Shown one piece after another: positions 18,635 through 27,643 of a stretch of DNA of 64,000 bases. The first letter of the stretch is position 1; each line of letters opens with the position of its first letter. Position numbers and translations under genes: made by a program. Below the pieces are notes generated by a model. It saw nothing but the letters and a program-made list of their open reading frames with translations. It searched no databases and was not told the DNA's origin. The stretch spans positions 2,542,001 through 2,606,000 of the forward strand of contig NZ_CP059467.1 of assembly GCF_017894365.1 (NCBI RefSeq). Reading direction: 5' to 3'. The DNA is from Aromatoleum bremense. Lineage in GTDB: Bacteria; Pseudomonadota; Gammaproteobacteria; Burkholderiales; Rhodocyclaceae.

Positions 18635-19816
18635 CTACTCTGGAGCACACATCACGATCCCTTCATCTACCCAACCGTGTTGGGTGACCATTTCTTGGAT
18701 GTCTGCCTGTGACGTCGAGAGTCGATGATTGGAGTCCCATGCCTGCTTGCCCTGGCTATTCCAAGCAGCGTTATACGCACGGTACACCGGGATTGAGGCC
18801 GTGGGGCACGTTGAAAATCCTTTTGGGGTATCTGCAATGATTGCGGCATTCATTGCGAAGGCTAGCCCCTCATAGTTCCACTGCTGCTCGGCACTTGGGA
18901 CCGGGCTGCGTTGAATGCTGTTGAGGAAGGCGCACTCCTCTTCACTTGCCGTGAAGAAGTGTGAATTGGGGCCGGGTGTAACACTGCCGTAGAAGCGACA
19001 TATGGTAACGTATCCACCAGACTTGAATGTACGTCCTGTACGAACGAAGGCGCCCGCAGCCCCGCTGTCGACGATCCCTTGCTCCTCGCCGGTGGCGCTG
19101 TAGAAGAAGTGTCCTCCGGGCGCCCCGGGAAAGTCTTTAGTATTGCGGTATTCGATCACCGTCCCTTCTTCCTGGGGAGGAGGGAGAGACTCAAGGAGAA
19201 AATCCGCCCAGGACAGATCCGCTGCGAATGGGTCTGTAGCGGGATCGGCGAGATTGGCTACCAAGCCCAGCCTATAGCCGAAATAATAGCTATGCTGAGG
19301 TGCCCCGTTGATCTCCAGGACGATCGGCAGGACCTGAACAACGCCGCCGTTAGATGCTGAGAGGTCTTGAAGAGGAAGGGCCTCCAGGCGATACCCCAGC
19401 GCCGATGGCTCTGGACCAACGTTCCCCGCACAGTCCCTGGCGCGACTCATTGTTTCCACTACCTGCCCTGGAGCATCCGGCAGAACCAATGGCGGATCGT
19501 AGCAGTTCTGTCCGTACTCAGACGCGATGGCAACAAAGCGCCCGCCCTGCATGACGAACTCGGCCATCTCGAAACCGACCTGCACCTGGTCGTCCGGGAC
19601 AACGCGGATGACGTAGGTATCGTTATCCGTTGTCTCGGCCTGCAACTGCGCCGAAGCGGGCATGGATCCGCCCGGCGTGTGCACTACGCGAAGCGCTGGC
19701 GGACTCGCGTAAGGCGCCAAGTAGTCTGCAGCGTCAAAAGCGTAAGCATGGCCGAGCATCAATGTCGACGAAATGGCCAGGCAAGCGAGGCGGGGGTTCA
19801 AGTGCATGCGATCCAT
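18635..19816 (-). CDS. Secreted protein with C-terminal DUF5648-like repeats
   Basis: A 393-aa exported protein of unknown role. A signal peptide is visible (MDRMHLNPR, hydrophobic core, cleavage near GHAYA at about residue 26). The middle is not recognised. The C-terminal 160 residues contain two or three units of the pattern seen in DUF5648 proteins: GGHFFYSATGEEQGIV, CRFYGSVTPGPNSHFFTASEEEC, then VYRAYN and SNHRLSTSQADIQEMV, ending in VDEGIVMCAP. Base composition is clearly less GC-rich than the flanking cobalamin genes. It follows the subtilase on the same strand by about 60 bases and may be its substrate or partner (inference). Confidence 0.7.
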   Translation of the reverse strand: MDRMHLNPRLACLAISSTLMLGHAYAFDAADYLAPYASPPALRVVHTPGGSMPASAQLQAETTDNDTYVIRVVPDDQVQVGFEMAEFVMQGGRFVAIASEYGQNCYDPPLVLPDAPGQVVETMSRARDCAGNVGPEPSALGYRLEALPLQDLSASNGGVVQVLPIVLEINGAPQHSYYFGYRLGLVANLADPATDPFAADLSWADFLLESLPPPQEEGTVIEYRNTKDFPGAPGGHFFYSATGEEQGIVDSGAAGAFVRTGRTFKSGGYVTICRFYGSVTPGPNSHFFTASEEECAFLNSIQRSPVPSAEQQWNYEGLAFAMNAAIIADTPKGFSTCPTASIPVYRAYNAAWNSQGKQAWDSNHRLSTSQADIQEMVTQHGWVDEGIVMCAPE

Positions 19817-19875
19817 GAAAGGGTCCTCTACTGCGAGCGGTGACGAGCTTGATCGGGTATAAGGCAGGCCGCGCG

Positions 19876-21381
19876 CTAGGGCAACCGAACCAAGTTTACC
19901 GGCAGGCCCGCGCTGTCGACTCGCCCGGTCTGGTAGAAGAGGCTGCGCACGGCAGTTTCAATCTCACCGGGACTCACCAGCCCTCGCGTCTCCGCAAGAT
20001 AGGCAGCAACGGCCGCGATATGCGGAGCCGCCATCGACGTTCCCGATAGAGGCACGTAATTGTCGTACGTCACGGACTGCATCTGCCAAGTGCTGCTATC
20101 CGTACTACTGAATCCCACCATCGGCCCCCACGTTGACAACAGCGATTTCCCTGGCGCCCAAACCTCAACGCATGATCCGTAGTTCGACCCGTACTCGTTC
20201 CCAGCATAGGGCATGTTGACGAAGCCGTAGCCGGAACTCGGCCTTACGACGGGCGCTCCGCTGCTGTCGATGGCGCCGACCACCATAATGCCGTCAGACG
20301 ATAGGGGAACACCGCCGGTGTAACCGAACGCAACGTTGCAGGCAGACTGGAATTGGTTACCGGCCGAATGTGTGATGAACGCCCCAGGGTATACGTAGCC
20401 GCCTGAGTAATTGGGTTTAGCAAGGCTGGTCATCTTAAGCTGGAGTGTTTCACCAGGCTTGAACGCAGTTGAGTTCCACGAAAGATTCACGATTCCGGCT
20501 GCTGTGCGGCTGTTCAGGATAATGTCCCACTTGACCCAATCCATTGCGGTCGCGACGCTAGCGCTATTAAAGAATTTGTTGCCATACTGGTCTTGCGGGC
20601 GGGCGCACGTAGTCGGATAGGCGGTATCGGTAAGAAATGAAACTGAGAGAATTTTCGCTCCCGCATTCACCCCGGCGACCCCCTTGTTTCTATAGGCGGC
20701 CCCGATGATGCCTGCAACATGCGTCGCGTGAGGGTAGCACCCAACTGGTGACCGCCCGTCACAGCCCATGTTATTGGTACCGCAGGAAGCATTGACCCGG
20801 CTGACCACATTTTGCAAATCAGCGTGATAGCCAACGCCCGCGTCGAGTACGTACACTCGCCGACTATTGGTACTTTGTTTCCCATTCACCGCGTTCCGGC
20901 CCCATGGGTGGGTCTCGTAGTAGGGCGAGACAGAGGTCGAGATCGTCGTGTCGTACCACGGTGGCCCACTGAATTCGCCGGTTTCCACTTCGCTGATTGC
21001 GACCACATAAGGGTCTTCCTGCAACCGTCGGACTTGCCCCTCGGTGAGGTGAGCGCTGAAGCTGTTCCCGACGTAGCTCGTCATCTCCTCGTATTCGAAC
21101 CCATAGGTCTGCTCATACCACTCGACCATGTTTCGGGCACGTCGAGAGTGACGTTCGTGAAACCGATCTTGCCCTCGAACCGAACGGGAGTCCGAGAACG
21201 CAAGTTGGGCATCCTCCACGAGGTCGACCATGTAATAGCTCCGACCAGTGGTGTCCACAATCGGTTTGCTACCGCGCGCTTCGGCCTGCAGCACGGGCGC
21301 GAGATCTGCTTCTGCAGACGCAGCGCAAACAGCGCCACAAAGGGTCGTTGCAATCAGTGCACAAATAGCTCTCTTCAGCAT
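19876..21381 (-). CDS. Secreted subtilisin-family (S8) serine protease
   Basis: Extracellular or periplasmic endopeptidase, 501 aa. The signal peptide MLKRAICALIATTLCGAVCA ends near residue 20. A propeptide-like region follows to about residue 145. The catalytic Asp is in RVYVLDAGVGYHADL near 178. The catalytic His is in CYPHATHVAGIIG near 220, where the usual HGTHVAG has Ala for Gly. The oxyanion-hole Asn is in THSAGNQF, and the catalytic Ser in LSGTSMAAPHIAAVAAYL near 448. Several Cys could form disulphides. Low GC relative to the neighbours and isolation among cobalamin genes suggest horizontal gain. Substrate unknown. Confidence 0.88.
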   Translation of the reverse strand: MLKRAICALIATTLCGAVCAASAEADLAPVLQAEARGSKPIVDTTGRSYYMVDLVEDAQLAFSDSRSVRGQDRFHERHSRRARNMVEWYEQTYGFEYEEMTSYVGNSFSAHLTEGQVRRLQEDPYVVAISEVETGEFSGPPWYDTTISTSVSPYYETHPWGRNAVNGKQSTNSRRVYVLDAGVGYHADLQNVVSRVNASCGTNNMGCDGRSPVGCYPHATHVAGIIGAAYRNKGVAGVNAGAKILSVSFLTDTAYPTTCARPQDQYGNKFFNSASVATAMDWVKWDIILNSRTAAGIVNLSWNSTAFKPGETLQLKMTSLAKPNYSGGYVYPGAFITHSAGNQFQSACNVAFGYTGGVPLSSDGIMVVGAIDSSGAPVVRPSSGYGFVNMPYAGNEYGSNYGSCVEVWAPGKSLLSTWGPMVGFSSTDSSTWQMQSVTYDNYVPLSGTSMAAPHIAAVAAYLAETRGLVSPGEIETAVRSLFYQTGRVDSAGLPVNLVRLP

Positions 21382-21652
21382 AGATGTCCTATCCGGTCAT
21401 TGAATTGTGAGCGGCTTACAGCCATCAGGCCTCCGGATCCAGGAGCAGCAGCACCGCTAGTAGGCGCTAAAGGCACCAGTTGGATGCGCCAATGTTGGGT
21501 TCGGTCAGACTGAAGGGATATGTTCCGATACGTATTCGATCTTCATACTCAAGGCCGTCTGAACTATACAGAATACGTATGTCATCGGCAATCAACATGG
21601 GAGATATAGTGAAGACTCCAGTTCATCCACTTGGCCTTCCTGCTGCTACGGA

Positions 21653-22312
21653 GATCGTGAACAGGCTCTCAAGAGCTTCAAGCGGCACGAGGCTCGCCTG
21701 CGCCGCACCCAGCGGGCGATGAGCCGCAAGACCAAGTTCAGCAGCAACTGCAAGAAGGCCAAGGCCCGCATCCAGCACATCCATGACCGCATTGGCAATG
21801 CCCGCCGCGACTACCTGCACAAGGCCACGACCACGATCAGCAAAAACCACGCGATGGTGTGCATCGAGGACTTGCAGGTACGGAACATGTCCAGGTCGGC
21901 GACCGGTACCCCCGAAGCACCGGGCAGAAACGTGAAGGCCAAATCCGGCCTGAACAAAGCCATCCTCGATCAAAGCTGGTTCGAGTTCCGCCGCCAACTG
22001 GACTACAAGCTGGCGTGGACCGGCGGCTGGCTCGTCACCGTGCCACCGCAGAACACCAGCTGGACGTGCCCGGCCTGCGGCCATGTGTCGGCGGACAATC
22101 GGCGTATACAGGAGCGGTTCGAGTGCGTGGACTGCGGCTTCGGGGAAAACGCCGATGTGGTCGGCGCGGTCAACATCCTGGCGCGGGGACACCGCGTCGC
22201 AGCCTGTGGAGAGCCGGCGCAGTCAGGCCGCTCGGTGAGGCAGGAACCCACCGAAGCGACTTGTTCAGGCTTAACGCCTGCAATGAGCGCCGTAGGAATC
22301 CCCTGCTTTTAG
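21653..22312 (+). pseudogene. tnpB: 5'-truncated IS200/IS605-type TnpB (RNA-guided nuclease remnant)
   Basis: C-terminal half of a TnpB protein. It retains RRTQRAMSRKTKFSSNCKKA and IHDRIGNARRDYLHK, the RuvC-II glutamate in MVCIEDLQVRNM, the four-cysteine zinc finger (CPACGH ... CVDCGF) and the RuvC-III aspartate in NADVVGAVNILARG. The first half, with the RuvC-I aspartate, is missing; homology-like sequence begins around 21653 without a start codon, and the first ATG in frame is 21719. It therefore cannot be an active nuclease as read. No TnpA transposase is present. Confidence 0.85.
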
Positions 22313-22336
22313 GCAGTGGAGGATGTCAACCAGCGT
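22294..22336 (+). mobile_element. Right-end hairpin of the IS605-type element
   Basis: Overlapping the tnpB stop is the typical right-end signature: GGAATC, a hairpin formed by CCCTGC and GCAGTGG with a short TTTTAG-type loop, then GAGGATGTCAAC. In active elements this region also forms the 3' part of the omega RNA, with the guide following the element end. It lies only 36 bases before the cobA start, so it marks the right boundary of the inserted island. Confidence 0.7.
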
Positions 22337-22371
22337 AGAGTAATGGCACTGCAAGCCTGTGCCAGACACCC

Positions 22372-23253
22372 ATGCCCATTCCCCTACCCATCCCCATACC
22401 CGATATCGCGCATCCCCGGCCCGGCCCGACAGCCGGCCATGTCTATCTCGTCGGCGCAGGGCCCGGCGACCCCGAGCTGCTGACCCTGCGCGGCGCGCGC
22501 CTTGTCGCCGGCGCCGACGCGGTCGTGTTCGACAACCTCGTCAGCCCGGCGATCGTCGACCTCGCCCCGGCCGGCGCCGAGCGCCATTACGTCGGCAAGA
22601 AGGCATCCGACCACACGCTGCCGCAGGAGGAAATCAACCGCCTCCTCGTGCGCCTCGCCCAGGCCGGCAAATGCGTGGTGCGACTGAAAGGCGGTGACCC
22701 GTTCATCTTCGGTCGCGGCGGCGAGGAGATGGAGGCGCTCCTCGAAGCCGGCATTACCGTCGAAGTCGTGCCGGGCGTCACCGCGGCGGCCGGCGTCGCG
22801 GCGTTTGCCGGCATCCCGCTGACGCATCGCGAACATGCGCGCTCGGTGGTCTTCACGACCGGCTTCCTGAAGGGTGGCGCGCTCGACCTCGACTGGCCGA
22901 TGCTCGCCCGTCCCGGCCAGACGCTGGTGATCTACATGGGCATCTCGCGGCTCGCCGAGATCTGCCGCCAGCTCGTCGCGCACGGCCTGCCGCCCGCAAC
23001 GCCCGCGTGCGTCGTCGAACGCGGCACGACGCAGGCGCAGCGGGTCGCGCCCGGCACGCTCGCGACGCTCGCGGAGGTCGTGCGCGAGGCCGACATCCGG
23101 CCGCCGGCGCTGACGATCGTCGGCGACGTGGTCAGCCTGTATCCGCGGCTCGCGTGGTTTTTGCCGGCTGCGCCGGACGACATTCCGCATCCCCCGCATG
23201 TCGGCTGCACGGCAGTCCATCCGGATAAATCGCGGCCGGGGTCGATTTCATGA
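22372..23253 (+). CDS. cobA: Uroporphyrinogen-III C-methyltransferase
   Basis: SAM-dependent enzyme that makes precorrin-2, the branch point to cobalamin and sirohaem. Motifs: VYLVGAGPGDPELLTLRGAR (residues about 24-43, SAM site), VVRLKGGDPFIFGRGGEE near 103, VEVVPGVTAAAGVAAFAGIPLTHR near 127, and VERGTTQAQR. It has 293 aa, with an unusual N-terminal tail of alternating Pro and Ile/Leu (MPIPLPIPIPD). It is on the same strand as btuBCD but now separated from them by the island; the IS right end lies directly upstream, so its promoter context is altered. No strong ribosome site precedes the ATG, so the start is moderately certain. Confidence 0.92.
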   Translation: MPIPLPIPIPDIAHPRPGPTAGHVYLVGAGPGDPELLTLRGARLVAGADAVVFDNLVSPAIVDLAPAGAERHYVGKKASDHTLPQEEINRLLVRLAQAGKCVVRLKGGDPFIFGRGGEEMEALLEAGITVEVVPGVTAAAGVAAFAGIPLTHREHARSVVFTTGFLKGGALDLDWPMLARPGQTLVIYMGISRLAEICRQLVAHGLPPATPACVVERGTTQAQRVAPGTLATLAEVVREADIRPPALTIVGDVVSLYPRLAWFLPAAPDDIPHPPHVGCTAVHPDKSRPGSIS

Positions 23254-24108
<855 letters not shown>

Positions 24109-24232
24109 TGCGGCGCGGGTGGCGATGACGGCGCACGCTGTCGAAACCGGAAGTGCCGGCTAACCAAAAGGTGGTATCCAGGCGGCGATGCTTATCGCGA
24201 TCAGCGCGATCAGTTGAATCCTGACCCTTACG

Positions 24233-25652
24233 GGCCGCAAGGCGGCCTGTTAAAATTTCCCCAGCTGTAGTTCATCGGGCCCCAGACCCCCGCCCCGCTG
24301 TGCTTGCCATTCCACGCTTCGCGTGGCGCCGAGGCGGTTGATGTTCGCGCGGGTTCTGGCCGGAGCCGCGCGGAGCAGGTTGAAGAAAATTCGACGCTTG
24401 CCCTTGCATGCCGCACCGGATCGATGACATGACCCTCAGACGCACGTTCTTCATGCTGCTCGGCGCCTTCGCCGTGCTGTCGGCGATCGCCGGCCTGTGG
24501 CAGCTGGCCGACAGCCGCGACAAGGCGGCGGCCGCCGAATGGATCGACCTGACGGCGCGCCTGAGTGACGCTGCCCAGCGCGCCGGCGCCCAGCTGGCGA
24601 TGGAGCGCGGCCTCACGGCGGTGATGCTGGCCCGCCCGGCCGATGCCGGCGGAAGGCTGCAGGTCGAGCTGCGGCAGCGGCGGGCCGCGGTCGACGCGCT
24701 TCACGCGCAGCTCACCGCGCTCGCCGACGAGCTTGCGCGGCGCGCGCCGGAGCACCCGATCGTCGCGGCGCTGGCGCGGGTGCGGCAGGACCGCAGCCAG
24801 ATCGAGCGCCGGCGCACAGAGCTCGACGCGCAGCTGCAGGGCAGCGCCGGCGCACCCGACGCTGCCGGGCAGTGGGTGGCGCTGACGACCCGCGCGATCG
24901 AGAATCTGGAAGGCCTGATCACGGTCGGCATGCTGCCGCTGCGCGACAACCTCTACACCTACGCCTCGCTGCCCGTGATCAAGGACCTGCTGTTTACGCT
25001 GGCCGAACATCTCGGGCGCGAGCGCGCGCTGCTCGGCGTCGCGATCGCCCAGGGCGTGCCGCTCGGCGAAGCGGACCAGACCCTGCTGTGGACCCATCGC
25101 GTGGTGGCCACCCACGCCCGCCGCCGCATCGAGGTCATCGTCGAGCACCTGCCGGCGAGCCCCGCGCTGAGCCGGGCGCGCGAGGCGTTCGCGCAGGACC
25201 TGCTGCTGCACTATGAGGCGGTGCGCGCCGGCGTGTACCAGAACGGCGTCGAAGGGCTCGCGTATCCGCTGAGCGCGGAGCAGTGGTACCGCGAAGCGAG
25301 CCGCGGCATCGACGCTGTCACCGGGCTGGCAGACGCCATCGCGGCGCAGTCCGCGCGCGACATCGAGCGCCTGCGCCAGAGTGCGCGAAACACGCTGGGG
25401 CTGCTCGCGCTCATCGTCGTCATCCTGACCGCGCTGTTCGCGCTGGCCATGCGCACGCTGTGGCGGCGCGTGCTCGAACCGCTGAAAGTCCTCGAGGACG
25501 CCGCCCGGCGCATCTCGGACGGGGACCTGGCGCAGCCGCTGGCGGGCGGCCGCGACGACGAATTCGGCCACCTCGCGCGCACCTTCGAGCAGATGCGCCA
25601 GGCCCTGCTCGACGACATCGCCCGGCGCGAGGCCGACGCCCGCCTGCGCAGC
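24233..25652 (+). repeat. Direct repeat copy A (leader plus sensor-coding region)
   Basis: This segment is nearly the same as 29511-30931, offset by about 5.28 kb. It covers about 175 bases of non-coding leader and the first ~410 codons of a c-di-GMP protein. Identity is almost complete in the leader and first ~90 codons, lower in about codons 140-260, and high again across the second membrane segment. The similarity stops abruptly at the output domains. Confidence 0.93.
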
Positions 25653-26921
25653 GTACTGCTCGACCGCAGCGCCGCCGCCATCGCGCTTTTTTCCAGCGAT
25701 CGCGAAATCCTCCACCTCAATGACCGTGCCCAGGCACTTTTCGCGAAATCGAATGAAAACCTCGTCGGCAGGAAGGTGAGCGAACTCGATCTGCACCTCA
25801 GCGAGGCCCACTATCAGGCCCTGGAGCAGCACTACGCCACCCTGCGGAACGAGGGGCAAGTCCGTTTCGAACACCCCTTGCGGGATGCTCGGGGACGGGT
25901 GCGCTGGTTCGACATGCAGGCCGCACTGAATGAGCCGGGCAATCCCGACAGCGATGTCGTATGGACCCTGATCGATATCACCGACCGCCGCGAAGCCGAA
26001 GCCGTGCTCGCCATCGAACGCCAGCGCATGAAAGTCCTGTTGCTGCGCTTCCCCGGTGGTGTGCTGCTGGAAGACGCCGCCGGCGTGGTGGTGACGGCGA
26101 ACCAGTCCTTGTGCGACCTGCTCGCACTCGACGTCGCTGCACCGAGCCTGAAAGGCCTGACCCACGCCGAACTGTGCCGGCGGCTGGACGAAACCCGCGC
26201 CGGCTGGCTGCATCTGCCGGACCGCGGACACGGCAGAGAAAAACGCCGCATCATCGAAGTCAGCGACGGACCCGAGCGGACCCTCGCGATCGAATGGGTG
26301 CCCATCGTGGGTGGCACGGAGCCCATGGGCCGTGTCTGGTTTTTTCACGATATCAGTGAGCGCAAGCAGCGCGAGACCGAGCTGACGCGCCTCGCGACCA
26401 CCGACACCCTCACCGCCCTGCCCAATCGGCGCAGCTTCATGGCTGGTCTCGAAGCGGCCGCTGCCGACGCCCGTCGCCATCCGGAACGCAGCGGCGGCGT
26501 GTTGCTGATGATGGACATCGACCACTTCAAGCGCATCAACGACACCTGGGGGCATCCGGTCGGCGATGTCGTGCTGCAACACGTTGCGCAGGTGATCCGC
26601 AGCAGTCTGCGCCAGGCCGACATCGCCGGGCGCCTGGGGGGCGAGGAGTTCGGCGCCGTGTTGTATGCAATCGACCTGAAGGATGGCGAGGCGCTGGCCG
26701 AGCGACTGCGCGCGACCCTGGCCGACACTCCGGCCCCGACGGCAGCCGGCAACATCGACGTGAGGATCAGCATCGGCGTCGCGCCGCTGACGGGCGATGA
26801 CACCAGCCAGATCCTGAGTTATGCCGACAAGGCCTTGTACGCGGCAAAAGCCGCGGGGCGCAATCGGGTTTGGGTGTGGTCGACCAGTCACGAGAACAAG
26901 CTGGCCTCACCTGTCGTCTAA
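24408..26921 (+). CDS. Membrane diguanylate cyclase: sensor-HAMP-PAS-PAS-GGDEF
   Basis: Predicted inner-membrane c-di-GMP synthase, 837 aa. Order: membrane segment (about residues 14-32), periplasmic helical sensor (33-325) with ERGL and GRERALLG motifs that resemble NIT-type nitrate/nitrite sensor domains, membrane segment (328-348), HAMP (349-400), PAS (415-530), PAS (535-655), GGDEF (660-830). The catalytic loop GRLGGEEF near 744 and the metal motif MMDIDHFKRIND are intact, and RQAD five residues before the loop is an RxxD product-inhibition site. Either ATG 24408 or 24429 could start it. Its sensor and leader are duplicated in the EAL gene at 29687. The ligand is unproven. Confidence 0.85.
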   Translation: MPHRIDDMTLRRTFFMLLGAFAVLSAIAGLWQLADSRDKAAAAEWIDLTARLSDAAQRAGAQLAMERGLTAVMLARPADAGGRLQVELRQRRAAVDALHAQLTALADELARRAPEHPIVAALARVRQDRSQIERRRTELDAQLQGSAGAPDAAGQWVALTTRAIENLEGLITVGMLPLRDNLYTYASLPVIKDLLFTLAEHLGRERALLGVAIAQGVPLGEADQTLLWTHRVVATHARRRIEVIVEHLPASPALSRAREAFAQDLLLHYEAVRAGVYQNGVEGLAYPLSAEQWYREASRGIDAVTGLADAIAAQSARDIERLRQSARNTLGLLALIVVILTALFALAMRTLWRRVLEPLKVLEDAARRISDGDLAQPLAGGRDDEFGHLARTFEQMRQALLDDIARREADARLRSVLLDRSAAAIALFSSDREILHLNDRAQALFAKSNENLVGRKVSELDLHLSEAHYQALEQHYATLRNEGQVRFEHPLRDARGRVRWFDMQAALNEPGNPDSDVVWTLIDITDRREAEAVLAIERQRMKVLLLRFPGGVLLEDAAGVVVTANQSLCDLLALDVAAPSLKGLTHAELCRRLDETRAGWLHLPDRGHGREKRRIIEVSDGPERTLAIEWVPIVGGTEPMGRVWFFHDISERKQRETELTRLATTDTLTALPNRRSFMAGLEAAAADARRHPERSGGVLLMMDIDHFKRINDTWGHPVGDVVLQHVAQVIRSSLRQADIAGRLGGEEFGAVLYAIDLKDGEALAERLRATLADTPAPTAAGNIDVRISIGVAPLTGDDTSQILSYADKALYAAKAAGRNRVWVWSTSHENKLASPVV

Positions 26922-26985
26922 CGTTTGTTGTTGCGGGAGTTGACGGCGTCATCCGAAGCATAGCCCTATAAAAGTGTGCACGACC

Positions 26986-27576
26986 ATGAAAAGCGTATTG
27001 ATCGTCGACGATGACAGAGTGATTCTGAATCTGCTCGCCGAAGGGCTGCGCAATCTTGATTATGTGGTTGCGACAGCCATCTGCGGGGAAGACGCGCAGC
27101 ACCTGGCTGTAACGCAGACATTCGATCTTGCGATGCTCGACGTTCGCATGCCGGGCATGTCGGGGCTCGAGCTTGCCCGGTTGTTCCGGGCCCAGGGCGG
27201 TCCGCCCTTCGTGTTCCTGTCCGCCTTCGGTGACGAGGCCGTGGTGCACGAGGCGGCCGCGGCTGGCGCCCTGGGCTATCTCGTCAAGCCGGTCGATATA
27301 CGCCAGATCGTGCCCCTGATCGAGTCGGCCAGCGCACGGGCACGGGAAATCCAACAGCTGCGCGACGCTGCCATTCACCTCGAAAAGGCATTGTCGAGCG
27401 AGCAGAAGACTCGCACTGCCGTCGGCGTCCTGATGCTGGACAAAGGGCTCGATCGCGAGGCGGCCTTCGAATTGTTGCGCTCTCAGGCCCGCTCGCAACG
27501 CCGCAGGATCGGCGAACTGTCCGAGGAGTTGATCGCCGCGGCCGAGGCCGGCAACCGTTCGAGGCGCAAGGCATGA
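26986..27576 (+). CDS. Response regulator with ANTAR RNA-binding output
   Basis: Two-component regulator of 196 aa expected to act by transcription antitermination. The receiver domain (residues 1-118) has the acidic pocket VDDD, the phospho-acceptor Asp in LAMLDVRMPGMSG near residue 48, and the Lys in YLVKPVD. After a coiled-coil linker, the ANTAR domain TRTAVGVLMLDKGLDREAAFELLRSQARSQRRR (residues about 142-175) binds paired hexaloop hairpins in known members. The ATG at 26986 is preferred over GTG 26974 because the family start (MKSVLIVDDD) falls there. It precedes the HisKA_2 kinase by 67 bases, its likely partner, as in EutV/EutW. Confidence 0.87.
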   Translation: MKSVLIVDDDRVILNLLAEGLRNLDYVVATAICGEDAQHLAVTQTFDLAMLDVRMPGMSGLELARLFRAQGGPPFVFLSAFGDEAVVHEAAAAGALGYLVKPVDIRQIVPLIESASARAREIQQLRDAAIHLEKALSSEQKTRTAVGVLMLDKGLDREAAFELLRSQARSQRRRIGELSEELIAAAEAGNRSRRKA

Positions 27577-27643
27577 AACCGCTCCTGCCGCCTCCTGCAA
27601 CGCAAGCACCGCTCGGCATCGGTCCGCCTGCGCGGGGACATCC

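Noticed and set aside
22372..22410. Alternating CCCAT/CCCC motif at the cobA start as a tandem repeat element
   Set aside because: It is only a few imperfect units and is part of the Pro/Ile-rich N-terminus of CobA.
24312..24372. Leader hairpins as ANTAR target RNA
   Set aside because: The first stem closes on a 3-base loop and the second on 13 bases; neither fits the paired hexaloops of known ANTAR targets.
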